Shown here piece by piece: positions 1 through 9,510 of a stretch of DNA of 64,000 bases (position 1 is its first letter; every line of letters starts with the position of its first letter). The DNA is from Basidiobolus meristosporus CBS 931.73. Taxonomy: Eukaryota; Basidiobolomycota; Basidiobolomycetes; Basidiobolales; Basidiobolaceae. The stretch covers positions 92,973-156,972 of the forward strand of contig MCFE01000141.1 of assembly GCA_002104905.1 (NCBI GenBank), in the 5' to 3' direction. The position numbers and the translations under genes were made by a program. The notes under the pieces were generated by a model. It had not been told where the DNA came from. It searched no databases and saw only the letters and a program-made list of their open reading frames with translations.

Positions 1-369
1 AATCAAGAGAGCTTGGTGCCACCTGCAAGCCCTGACTTTCCTTATTTATTGATGGCCAACCATCTGGGTATATTATGCCTAGAACATGCTCAGATTTCCT
101 ATATTTGGTGGGTGTTGTCAGCCCTCAGAATTACAACTATGGATATAATCATATTGCAGTTGTTAGGCAGATTTTTAGAAACCTGAAAGGAGCTGTTGAT
201 ATCTGCTTAAGGTACACCTATGAGGATTCCTATCAGGTTCTTTGGGACTCTCTGATGCTGATTGGTTACAAAGCTTAGAAGTCAAAAGATTCACCACAGG
301 TTACGCCTTTCTATACTGTAAAGGAGAATTTTTGTTTGAATCAGGAAAGCAGCCAACTGTAGCACTTTC
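1..369 (+). pseudogene. Copia pol tail (RNase H) fragment
   Basis: This is a broken piece of the RNase H end of a Ty1/copia polyprotein. It matches the better preserved copy at about 7676-8050 at the DNA level (the same 'aatcaagagagcttggtgcca' opening and the later 'gcagccaactgtagcactttctg' stretch) but is cut by stops and frame changes. It runs directly into the LTR that starts at 370, so an older copy was truncated here. The left part of this copy lies outside the window. Confidence 0.75.
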
Positions 370-719
370 TGTTGCAAAAATTTGTATTTCTACCTAAATA
401 TTCACCTAGCTTAGTCACTTAGATTGTCATCTTCAAATCCTAGAGAATACTGACCAAAATTCCTTGTCAGGATTTACTTGGAATATTTTCACCAAAATAC
501 CAGGTACCCAGAACATGAAAATTCTCAAAGTTGTCCAAACAGCCCCAAACTTTGCACACATGTTCTTGGGACCTTCCTTAGCCTATTCTACATGCTTATT
601 ATGCCAAGACGAGGTAAAAGTATAAATACTACTTTTACATTCAAAAAATCATTAAGTGAAAACCACATAATCTACTTGCCCTCCCAATCACATCCAATAT
701 CTCCAAGACTATTACAGAA
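370..719 (+). repeat. 5' LTR of copia element A
   Basis: 350-bp LTR, diverged at its ends from the family consensus TGTTGTAA...TTACAACA. It contains the family's promoter-like block with a TATA element (tataaata near 620) set in an imperfect palindrome 'gtaaaagtataaatacta'/'cttttac'. The primer-binding site follows directly at 720, although it is mutated compared with the copies at 6312 and 32994. Confidence 0.85.
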
Positions 720-750
720 GGTTAAGAGCCCCAAGCTGTCACTCTCTGCA

Positions 751-1347
751 ATGTCTACTACTGCTATTACTGCAATTCCTCTCTCTGCTGAAAATTTGGA
801 TGGATCTAACTACCAAGTGTGGAACGTGAAGATGAAGATGCTGCTACAAGAAAGAGGCCTTTGGGATATTGTTATGGAAGAAGAATACCCTCCTAAAAGT
901 GTGGGAGAGGAAGCCTTAAAGTACCAGAAGAAAGAACAAAGTGCCTTTAACTGCATTTGCCTTAATGTCAAGGACAAATTGCTGATTCAATGCTCAAGAG
1001 CAAAAACAGCAAAGAATGCCTGGAAAGCATTAGAAGACACCTACCAGTCATGTTCAGCTGCCAAGAAAATGTATCAGAGACAAAAATTCTTTACTACAAA
1101 GATGCTGCCAGGAGAAGAAATGAAAAATCCAATTAACAGAATTACCCAGCTGGTAGATGAGATGGAATCTGTGGGCGTACCAACTATTGATGAGAATGTG
1201 AAAGCTATCATTGTGAATAGCCTGACAGACAAGTTTCAGGGCCTTGTATCAGCCCTAGAGTCCAGAACTGAAGATTTGACCTTAAATTATGTATATGAAA
1301 GGCTCCTGGATGAAGAATTAATAAAATCAAGTGCCATTAAGAAGTAA
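751..1347 (+). pseudogene. Copia Gag, element A
   Basis: 198-codon gag region starting at the ATG of 'ctgcaatgtctacta', the start shared by the other copies. It carries the copia gag-polypeptide signature: DGSNYQVW followed by KMKMLLQERGLWDIV near the N-terminus and a DEMESVGV helix later. A stop after SSAIKK (1345-1347) ends this frame, whereas in the copy at 6387 the frame continues into a CCHC zinc knuckle (CNYCKRKGHTSDRC). Here that knuckle lies just downstream and has lost its last Cys (SDHSLKK). Gag packages the RNA into virus-like particles in the cytoplasm. This copy cannot make a full Gag-Pol. Confidence 0.75.
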
Positions 1348-1369
1348 GAAGAAAATGCTCTAATAAGCA

Positions 1370-3947
1370 ATGATAACCAACAAAGGAGGTACCCAAGACC
1401 CTACAAAGGTAACAGCAACCTGTTTTGCAACTACTGCAAAAGGAAAGGACACACATCAGACCACAGTCTCAAAAAGAAAGATAATCAGCAAAAGAAGTCT
1501 AAATATGAAAATGCTGCAACAACTGAAGATAGACTATTCATATCTGCACTAACTATGACCACAAACAAGGATTCTCAGATGTGGTATATTGACCCTGGAG
1601 CATCTCAATGCTTTCCACACCAAAAGGACTTTTTACCCAATATCAAGAAATTCCAATTAAGAAGGTTTTCATGGGTTACAATAGAACAGTTGATGCAGTG
1701 GGAGAAGGAACTATCCAAGTAAACATAAGAAGCAGAGAAGGAAGCCATACACCGACTTTTGAAGAAGTTCTATATGTACCAGAAATAGCCAAGAACCTAC
1801 TATCTGTAAGCAAGGCCACTGCAGAAGGACTCAGTTTCATCTTTGACAATTCTGGATGCAAGATCACTGATCAAAATGGTGCCCATATTGCTTTGGGTAT
1901 CAGAGATCAGAATCTATACAAGCTGACTTATATTCCATCATATTTGGAAGCCAATATAAGTAACTTAAATGAAGAAACACCAATGCTTTGGCACAGAATA
2001 TTTGGGCACATGAATTTTGATTATTTGTGCAAAATGATCAAAGATCAGCTAATTACTGGAGTAAAAATTGATCCCCCAGCCAATTTGGAGCACTGTGAAG
2101 CCTGCCTATATGGGAAATAAGCCAGACAATTGCTCAAGAGCTCTGGGTTAATCAAAACTAAGAAAAAATTAGATCTAATTCACTCAGATTTGTGTGGACC
2201 TATGCAAAATTTACCCTTAGGCAGGATGAAGTATTTGATCACTTTTATTGATGATTAAACAAGATACACATGGGTTTACTTCATGGAGAGAAATGAAGAA
2301 GCTCTGTCTTAGTTCAGGGAGTTTAAAGCTATGGTGGAGAGAGAAACTGGTGAAAAAATCAAGAAAATACGCTTTGACTATGGGGGAGAATATACCTCAA
2401 AACTCTTCATCCAATTCTGCAAAATCCATGGGATAAAGCAAGAAGACTTGTTCCATTGTGCCATTGATCATAGTGCCAGAATGTGCTGTATATTTTGTTA
2501 TTAATTTGATATTTTAGGGTCATATGCATGTCAATTTTGATCCCAAATAGGCACTGTATGGCACCATCTGGCACTCTGTGACATGATCAGGCACCATCTG
2601 GCATGCTATGGCACTATTGGGCCCTATGATCAGCTGGAATGATGGAACAAGTCCAGAGACTACTGTTCCATATTCCCCACAGAAAAATGGAGTAGCAGAA
2701 TGTGCTAACAGATTAATAATTAGTACGGCAAGATCTATAATCCATGATCAAAAATTATCCTATAATTTTTGGGCGGAATCAGTTGCCACTGCTGTATACC
2801 TTAAAGATAGGAGTTATAACAGAATACCTTGTGATTCTACTCTATTTGAAGCATGGTATGGATACATACCAAGTGCAGAACATCTAAGAATATTTGGGTG
2901 TATAGCATATGCCAAAAACTGCCCAGAAATCAGTCAAAATTTAAGCCAAAAAGTGTAAAATGCATATTTTTGGGCTGGTGCAATGAGAGTAAAGCCTACA
3001 GACTCTACAATATCAAAGCAAAGAAGCTAATCAAGTCCAGGAATGTGTTGTTTAATGAAAATTCAAAATTTTCACAAAAAATGACATCAAATGATGACAA
3101 AAATTTGATCTCAGTTCCACCAAAAGTCAGGTTTGAATCAGAGCAAAACAATGAATATTTTTTCACTCCAGAGGACTCTACAATGGTGGTTTTGCCAGAA
3201 TTGGTGCCCAGGAATATCCCAGAAGTGATCATTCCAGTATCAAATGCCTGGAGATCCAATCAGACAAGAAATAGCCCAAATTACTATATCAATGAGGGTA
3301 AACTTAGCCTATGCCAATTGAGTCCATATCGATGAACCCCAGACTGTAAAAGAGGCCCCAAATAGCCCTCAGACAAGGTTTTGGAGATCTACAATGACTG
3401 AGGAATATCAGGCCCTGATGGAAAATCAAAAATGGGACTTAGTCAAATTACCAATCAATTGAAAATCAATTGGATGCAGATGGGTCTTCAAGACAAAATA
3501 CAAGGCTGAAGATACAATTGAAAGATACAAAGCAATACTTGTAGCCAAAGGATACTCTCAAAGAACAGGACTTGACTATACTGAGACATTTGCACTGGTG
3601 GCCAAGTTTAATCCCATCAGATCAATATTGGCTATTGCAGCTAAATACAAGTTTTTTATTCATCAAATGGATGTAAAAGTTGCTTTTTGAATGGAGAGCC
3701 TGATGAGGACCTGCATATGGACCAGCCTGATGGGTTTGTTGACCAAGATAACCCCCATTTGGTCTGCAAGCTTAAGAAGTCATTATATGGTCCCAAACAA
3801 TCACCAAGAGCCTGGAATTGCAGGATAGATTCTTATTTGGAATCTTTGAGTTTCAAACAGAGTAATGCTGACTATAGTATATACTATGAGCCAGATAGAG
3901 CAAATCCGGTTCTATTAGCCCTATATGTGGATGTTCTTACTATAGCC
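1370..3947 (+). pseudogene. Copia Pol remnant (PR-IN-RT), element A
   Basis: Decayed pol in all three frames. Recognisable in order: zinc knuckle remnant (~1425-1480); protease active-site region WYIDPGAS (~1580), where the usual Ser is Pro; GAG-pre-integrase with MLWHRIFGH and CEACLYGK (~1985-2118); integrase core with a stop in FIDD-TRY (~2255) and a GGEYTS block (~2385); the integrase C-terminal part after the inserted element (PYSPQKNGVAE, ~2670); VKCIFLGW (~2957); and the reverse transcriptase N-terminal half up to LYVD (~3925). The usual YVDD is changed to YVDV. The sequence stops abruptly at about 3947. Confidence 0.75.
2446..2652. mobile_element. MITE-like element with terminal inverted repeats
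   Basis: A 207-bp insertion splits the integrase region of copia copy A; the homologous stretches at 27850-27960 and 34660-34730 lack it. Its ends are inverted repeats: 'acttgttccat' at the left is exactly matched by 'atggaacaagt' at the right, and further in 'tgatcatag' pairs with 'ctatgatca'. The interior has short repeats of 'gcaccatctggca' and no ORF. This is the architecture of a non-autonomous DNA transposon. I could not define a target duplication with confidence, and I see no second copy in the window. Confidence 0.6.
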
Positions 3948-3949
3948 GC

Positions 3950-5040
3950 TGTAGTGGGGTGACAGTGACACCCACTGACAGATGTGCTCATTCCCTTATT
4001 TTCTACTCCCCATATCTCCACTACACTTATTTTAGTTTTATCCCATTTGTCTTACCCAATCAGTACTATCCCATAAGCCGGTTGACTATCACACCTGCTT
4101 AACTTATTGCATAAGTTACCCCTCACTTTATGTAAGATTACTAGCTATAAGTACTTCTATATTAGGCAAGTACCCGCGCCAGTACCCGTGACACATGATC
4201 AGCCCGTGTCACCATCCCTACCATTTCCATACCATATATGGTATCCCCATGTTACACAGGTTTCAGAATACTGATTCCTGATTGGTTGGATGTGCTGTGC
4301 CTCTTAGAACCTTCCGGCACCTACTTAGAACATTCTTAGGTCATTCTGATGTCATTAAGATTTCTATTGATCTCTGGAACCTTCTGGAGCACCATGATTA
4401 GTAATCACTTAGCCAGTGAGAAAAGTATATAAAGGAGGCTATCCCTCAACAATAAATCATCATCCCTTTTATCAATATACCAACTTGTTGATTAGTGTGA
4501 TCACTGCTACCTGCTGCTACCTGAACTTCCAACCCTAGACCACAGGACACTCCCAGGAGACCACGCTGACAGCCAACTGACCTTGGAGGCACTACTTGTG
4601 AGGAATACTCAGAGTAGGTATCTTTTATTATATTTGATTCTTTCCCAAGTTTGTTCTTGTACAGGCAAAGATACTTTTCTGTCTTTGTAACTATTGACCA
4701 CAGCTGCATTCTTATCAAGTCCCTGCTGGTGGAGTTTACAGTTGTTTTGACTTTGGAAGCTTTAGTACATTGTCATCTCAAAGGACGCTGAACCCAGCAC
4801 ATACTTTTGTTAAGACACCAACTAAGTTGGGGATTGTAGCTCAATAGTTTTCCCTTGACAAGCTTGTGGCTTTATTCCCCTTTACATTAGATTAGAAACA
4901 GAACCCAAGTATTCCTAGCAAGCGTTTGCCAGAGGTTATCGCACCCAGTGAACACCCCACACACAAAACACTTGAAAAGTGTTGGACCTATCTCTCCCTT
5001 GGACCTATACACCACCACACCGCCAATACTCTAGAAACAG
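3950..5040 (+). mobile_element. Ty3/gypsy-like LTR sequence
   Basis: About 1.1 kb unrelated to the copia family replaces the distal pol of copy A. It opens with TGTAGTGGGGTGACAGTGAC, a TG start typical of LTRs, has a TATA box (agtatataaagg) near 4423, and contains no coding ORF of note. The right end is uncertain, because the sequence runs into the copia polypurine tract at 5051 without a clear CA terminus or target duplication. It may be a solo LTR plus flanking DNA. The gypsy assignment rests only on style and length. Confidence 0.4.
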
Positions 5041-5064
5041 TATGAACATTTTGCTGAGTGGGAG

Positions 5065-5413
5065 TGTTGTAAAAGCTTGTAATTCCACCTAAATATGCAC
5101 CTTACTTAATCACTTGGGTCATTATCTTCAAATCCAAGAGAATACAGACCAAATTCCTTGTTGGGATTTACTTAGTACATTTTCACCAAAATACCAGGTA
5201 CCCAGAACATGAAAAGGCTTAAAGTTGTCCAAAGAGCCCCAAACTTTGCACATATGTTCTTGGGACCTTCCTCAGCTTATTCCTTGTGTTTGTAATGCCA
5301 AGACTATGTAAGAGTATAAATACTACTTTTACATTCAATAAATCATTAAGTGAAAACCACATAATCTACTTTTCCTCTCAATCACTTCCAATATCTCCAA
5401 GACTCTTACAACA
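5065..5413 (+). repeat. 3' LTR of copia element A
   Basis: 349 bp with intact TGTTGTAAAA start and CTCTTACAACA end, preceded by the polypurine tract (gctgagtgggag). It is followed immediately by further LTR relics rather than by a target duplication. Confidence 0.85.
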
Positions 5414-5862
5414 CTTAGATTATTGCCTCTCAATCTTGTAGAATACCCACCAAATTCCTTGTTTAGATTAACTTTGAATATTTTCACCAAAACATTGGCT
5501 ACCCAGAACATGAAAATTCTAAAAGCTATCCAAACAGCCTCAAGCTTTGCACACATCCTCTTGGGACCTTGCTGAGCCTATTCTGCATGCTTGTTATGCC
5601 AAGATTATGTAAAAGTATAAATACTACTTCTGCATTCAATTAATCATTCAATGAAAACCACATAATCTACTTTTTCTTCAAATTTACTTCCAGTATCTGC
5701 AAGACTCTTACAGCACTTGGGACCTTCCAGAACACAATATATGTATTTGTAATGCCAAGATCATGTAAAAGTATAAATACTCCTTTTACACTCAATGAAT
5801 GTTGAAGTGAAAGCCACATAATCTAATTATTTTTGCAATCACTTCCAATACCTCCAAGACTT
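5414..5862 (+). repeat. Two tandem copia LTR relics
   Basis: 5414-5715 is an LTR lacking its first ~30 bp, with a TTACAGCA end. 5716-5862 is the promoter and right half of another LTR (TATA at ~5776). Both are more diverged than the flanking LTRs, which suggests repeated recombination or insertion at the same place. About 100 bp of unassigned sequence follows up to 5963. Confidence 0.7.
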
Positions 5863-5963
5863 GAGCAGGAACAAAAAACTCTTGAAAAGAAAGCTAGGTA
5901 ATAGATATTCTAAATATCTTTCCAATCAATGCAGGTTCCTTTGGCATCTTACAATGTAAATGT

Positions 5964-6311
5964 TGTTGTAAAGATTTGTGATTCCACCTAAATATTCACC
6001 TAACTTAGTCACTTAGATCATCACCTTCAAATCCTAGAGAATACTGACCAAATTCCTTGTTGGGATTTACTTGGAATATTTTCACCAAAATACCAGGTAC
6101 CCAGAACATGAAAATTCTCAAAGTTGTCCAAACAGCCCCAAACTTTGCACACATGTTCTTGGGACCTTCTTATACCTATTATACGTGATTGCTATGGCAA
6201 GACCAGTAAAAGTATAAATACTACTTTTACTTTCAATTAATCATTAAGTGAAAACCACATAATCTACTTGTTCTCCCAATCACTTCCAATATCTCCAAGA
6301 CTCTTACAACA
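5964..6311 (+). repeat. 5' LTR of copia element B
   Basis: 348 bp with TGTTGTAAAG start and CTCTTACAACA end. A TATA-like tataaata motif lies at about 6213. Confidence 0.9.
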
Positions 6312-6324
6312 GGTTATGAGCCCC
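6312..6324 (+). other. Primer-binding site, initiator tRNA-Met anticodon arm
   Basis: GGTTATGAGCCCC sits directly after the LTR. Its reverse complement GGGGCTCATAACC matches the anticodon stem-loop of eukaryotic initiator tRNA-Met (CAT anticodon), not the tRNA 3' end. This is the half-tRNA priming mode known for Drosophila copia and yeast Ty5. The same site follows the LTRs at 25145 (GGTTATGAGTCCC) and 32994. Confidence 0.75.
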
Positions 6325-6386
6325 AAGCTGTCACTCTCTGCAATGTCTACTACTGCTATTACTGAAATTTTTCCTCTACTGAAAAG

Positions 6387-7403
6387 TTGGATGGCTCTAA
6401 CTACCAAGTGTGGAAGGTGAAGATGAAGATGCTGCTACAAGAAAGAGGCCTTTGGGATATTGTCATGGGAGAAGAATGCCCTCCTAAAAACGTGGGAGAG
6501 GAAGCCTTAAAGTACCAGAAGAAAGAACAAAGTGCCTTTAACTGCATTTGCCTTAATGTCAATGACAAATTGCTGATTCAATGCTCAAGAGCAAGAACGG
6601 CAAAGAATGCCTGGAAGGCATTAGAAGACACCTACCAGTCATGTTCAGCTGCCAAGAAAATGTATCTGAGAAGAAAATTCTTTACTACAAAGATGCTGCC
6701 AGGAGAAGAAATGAAAAATCTAATTAACAGAATTACCCTGCTGGTAGATGAGATGGAATCTGTGGGCGTACCAACTACTGATGAGGATATGATAGTTACC
6801 ATCCTGAATAGCCTGACAGACAAGTTTCAGGGCCTTGTGTCAGCCTTAGAGTCCAGAACTGAAGATTTGACCTTAAATTACGTATATGGAAGGCTCCTGG
6901 ATGACGAATTAAGAAAATCAAGCGCCAATAAGAAGGAAGAAGAAAATGCTCTAATAAGCAATGATAACCAACAAAGGAGGTACCCAAGACCCTACAAAGG
7001 CAACAGCAACCTATTTTGCAACTACTGCAAAAGGAAAGGACACACATCAGACCGGTGTCTCAAAAAGAGAGATTATCAGCAAAAGAAGCCTGAATATGGA
7101 AATGCTGCAACAACTGAAGATAGACTATTCATATCTGCACTAAATATGACCACAAACAAGGACTCTGAGATGTGGTATATTGACTCTGGAGCATCTCAAC
7201 ACTTTACACACCAAAAAGAACTTTTTACCAAATACCAAGAAATTCCAATTGAAAAGCTTAAAAAGTCACTATATGGTCTCAAACAATCACCAAGAGCCTG
7301 GAATTGCAAGATAGACTCTTATTTGGAATCTTTGAGTTTCAAAAGGAGTAATGCTGACTATAGTATATACTATAAGCCAGATAGAGCAATCCAGTTCTAT
7401 TAG
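6387..7403 (+). pseudogene. Copia Gag-protease fused by deletion to RT
   Basis: A 339-codon open frame (no ATG; the true gag ATG at 6345 is separated from it by a small frameshift near 6370). It contains the gag-polypeptide domain, a perfect CCHC knuckle CNYCKRKGHTSDRC, and the aspartic protease motif WYIDSGAS. Then, after EIPIEKL, it reads directly into RT sequence KKSLYGLKQSPRAWN. The gag half is intact in frame, unlike all other copies here. A one-base deletion at ~7390 ends the frame just before the YVDD box. Confidence 0.8.
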
Positions 7404-7411
7404 CTCTATAT

Positions 7412-8428
7412 GTGGATGATCTTATTATAGCCACCAATAACCTAGAAACATTGGAAGAGACTAAATCCAGCCTATCTAAGGAGTTCAAGATGTCTGATCT
7501 AGGAGAACTTAGTTACTACTTAGGGATTAAGTTCTCCATAGACAGAAGTACCCAGACTATTACCCTAAGCCAATCCAAGTATATTCAAGATATACTAAAG
7601 AAGTACAAAATGGAAGACTGTAAACCGGCAGCTACCCCAATGGAGACAAACCTTAACTTGGTCAAAACTCAACCAAATCAAGAGAGCTTGGTGCCATCTG
7701 AAATCCCTGACTTTCCTTATCAATCTATGGTTGGCAGTCTGATGTATATCATGCTTGGAACACGTCCAGATATCTCATATTCAGTGGGAGTTGTCAGCCA
7801 ACATAATCAGAACTATGGATCTGATCATATTGCAGCAGTTAAGCAAATTTTTAGATACCTAAAAGGAACTGCTGATATCTGCTTAAGATACACATATAAG
7901 GACTCAGAACAGGACCTTGTGGGATACTCTGATGCTGATTGGGGACAAAATTTGGAAGACAGAAGATCCACCACAGGATATACCTTTCTTCACTGTAAAG
8001 GAGCAATTTCATGGAATTCAAGAAAGCAACCAACCGTAGCACTTACTACTACAGAGGCAGAGTATATGGCAGCCTGTGAAGCTACAAAAGAAGCAATGTG
8101 GTTAAGAAAACTCTTTACAGATTTAGGCCTATGTCAAAAAACGCCTATTACTTTATTTCAAGATAATCAAGGATGTATACAATTAGGTAGAAATCCAACT
8201 TTTCATGCTAGAACCAAGCACATAGATATTAGACATCATTTCATACGTGAAGCTATAGAGAATGACTTAGTTAGCTTAGTTTACTGTCCTACAGATGAAG
8301 TGATTGCAGACATATTTACCAAACCATTAGCTAGAGACAAGATTGAATATCTTAGGTCAAAATTAGGACTAGTCAGTGTGAACATTCAGCTGAGTGGGAG
8401 TGTTGTAAAAATTTGTAACTCCACCTAA
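7412..8428 (+). pseudogene. Copia RT C-terminal half and RNase H
   Basis: Open frame of 338 codons beginning inside the RT catalytic box (VDDLIIATNN) and continuing through the Ty1/copia RNase H domain, with SDADWGQN, TEAEYMA, DNQGCIQL and TKHIDIRHHFIRE motifs, up to a stop inside the 3' LTR. It was originally one frame with the preceding ORF. RT/RNase H copies the element RNA into cDNA inside cytoplasmic particles. RNase H looks undamaged, but the polyprotein as a whole is not functional. Confidence 0.85.
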
Positions 8429-8718
8429 ATATTCACCTAACTTAGTCACTTAGATCATCACTTTCAAATCCTAGAGAATACTGACCAAATTCCTTGTCGG
8501 GATCTACTTGGAATATTTTCACCAAAATACCAAGAACCCAGAACATGAAAATTCTCAAAGTTGTCCAAACAGCCCCAAACTTTGCACACATGTTCTTGGG
8601 ACCTTCCTTAACCTATTTTACGTGTTTGTAATGCCAAGACCAGGTAGAAGTATAAATACTACTTTTACATTCAATAAATCATTAAGTGAAAACCACATAA
8701 TCTACTTGTTCTCCCAAT
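8401..8718 (+). repeat. 3' LTR of copia element B, truncated
   Basis: Starts TGTTGTAAAA right after the polypurine tract and follows the consensus to 'ctcccaat', where it is abruptly replaced by an inverted LTR piece. Confidence 0.85.
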
Positions 8719-8974
8719 AAGGAATTTGATTGCAATTCTCCAAGATCTGTAGGTAACAAGTGAAGTGCTTAAGTTATATGAGTATTTAGGTGTGATTGCT
8801 AAATTTGCAATACAAAAGTGGCACTGAAGACCCTGTAATGAGCAAACCAAACTTTCTTGTTGCTACTGCCAAAGTATTGGACACTCTTCACCCTGGTGCT
8901 TCAGAAAGAGCAATAGCAAGCAAAAAAGGCAAGGGCTTAAAATGCCCAATCATTGAAGATGTATCACTCATATC
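8719..8974. repeat. Inverted LTR fragment plus gag remnant
   Basis: 8719-~8811 is the reverse complement of the first ~90 bp of the LTR. ~8812-8974 is, on the + strand, a heavily mutated copy of the gag zinc-knuckle region; it aligns with 6961-7140 by shared words such as 'caagaccct/gaagaccct' and 'caactgaagat/cattgaagat'. The gag remnant resumes after the solo LTR at 9323-9360 (aatatgaccacaa...caaggattctcaga). Confidence 0.6.
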
Positions 8975-9322
8975 TGTTGTAAGAGTCTTGGAGATTTTGG
9001 AAGTGATTTGGAGAACAAGTAGATTATGTGGTCTTCACTTAATGATTAATTGAAAGTAAAAGTAGTATTTATACTTTTACTGGTCTTGCCATAGCAATCA
9101 CGTATAATAGGTATAAGAAGGTCCCAAGAACATGTGTGCAAAGTTTGGGGCTGTTTGGACAGCTTTGAGAATTTTCATGTTTTGGGTACATGATATTTTG
9201 GTGAGAATATTCTAAGTAAATCCCGACAAGGAATTTGGTCAGTATTCTCTAAGATTTGTAGGTAATGATCTAAGTGACTAAGCTAGGTGAATATTTAGGT
9301 GGAATTCCGAATTTATACAACA
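8975..9322 (-). repeat. Solo copia LTR, inverted
   Basis: 348-bp LTR in reverse orientation (TGTTGTAAGAG at its left, ATACAACA at its right) inserted into the gag remnant. The five bases on either side, atatc and acatc, are a one-mismatch target duplication, so this is a separate insertion that later lost its internal part by LTR-LTR recombination. Confidence 0.8.
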
Positions 9323-9387
9323 ACATCTACAATCAATATGACCACAAGCAAGGATTCTCAGACATAGTATCACCACACAATAGGCAT

Positions 9388-9510
9388 GTCCTTTGGACAA
9401 CTTTGATATACTTTCATGTTCTGAGTACCAGATACTTTAGTAAAGTATTCACTGTGCATACTAACAAAGAATGAGGTCCCAGTATTTTATGGTTTAAAAG
9501 CTATGACCTA
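9388..9510 (-). repeat. Old inverted LTR relic
   Basis: Degenerate match to the central part of the inverted LTR (ttggacaactttgata..ctttcatgttctgagtacc). It marks the edge of the copia mass; further right the base composition shifts to that of the gene island. Confidence 0.5.

Larger units (their letters stand above)
370..5413 (+). mobile_element. Ty1/copia element A, degenerate and interrupted
   Basis: LTR retrotransposon of the dominant family in this window: 5' LTR 370-719, primer-binding site just after 719, gag from 751, then protease, GAG-pre-integrase, integrase and the start of reverse transcriptase in several frames, with a 3' LTR at 5065-5413 preceded by the polypurine tract 'gctgagtgggag'. 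The protease motif reads IDPGAS instead of IDSGAS, and the integrase DNGGEY motif reads DYGGEY. A 207-bp TIR element interrupts the integrase at 2446-2652. From about 3948 to 5040 the rest of reverse transcriptase and RNase H is replaced by an unrelated gypsy-like sequence. No target duplication is visible. The copy is inactive. Confidence 0.85.
5964..8718 (+). mobile_element. Copia element B, internal-deletion derivative
   Basis: The best preserved reading frames of the family lie here. 5' LTR 5964-6311; primer site from 6312 (GGTTATGAGCCCC); gag and protease; then a direct jump from protease into the middle of reverse transcriptase at about 7258; then RT C-terminal half and RNase H; and a 3' LTR 8401-8718 truncated on its right. 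The deletion removes all of integrase and the N-terminal half of RT, so the copy could move only with help from an intact relative. The right LTR is cut by an inverted LTR fragment, so no target duplication can be read. Confidence 0.85.

Noticed and set aside
370-5413. Two LTRs suggest a complete copia element with a target duplication.
   Set aside because: The flanking five bases (ctttc and cttag) do not match, and the 3' LTR is followed by other LTR pieces, so the ends have been rearranged.
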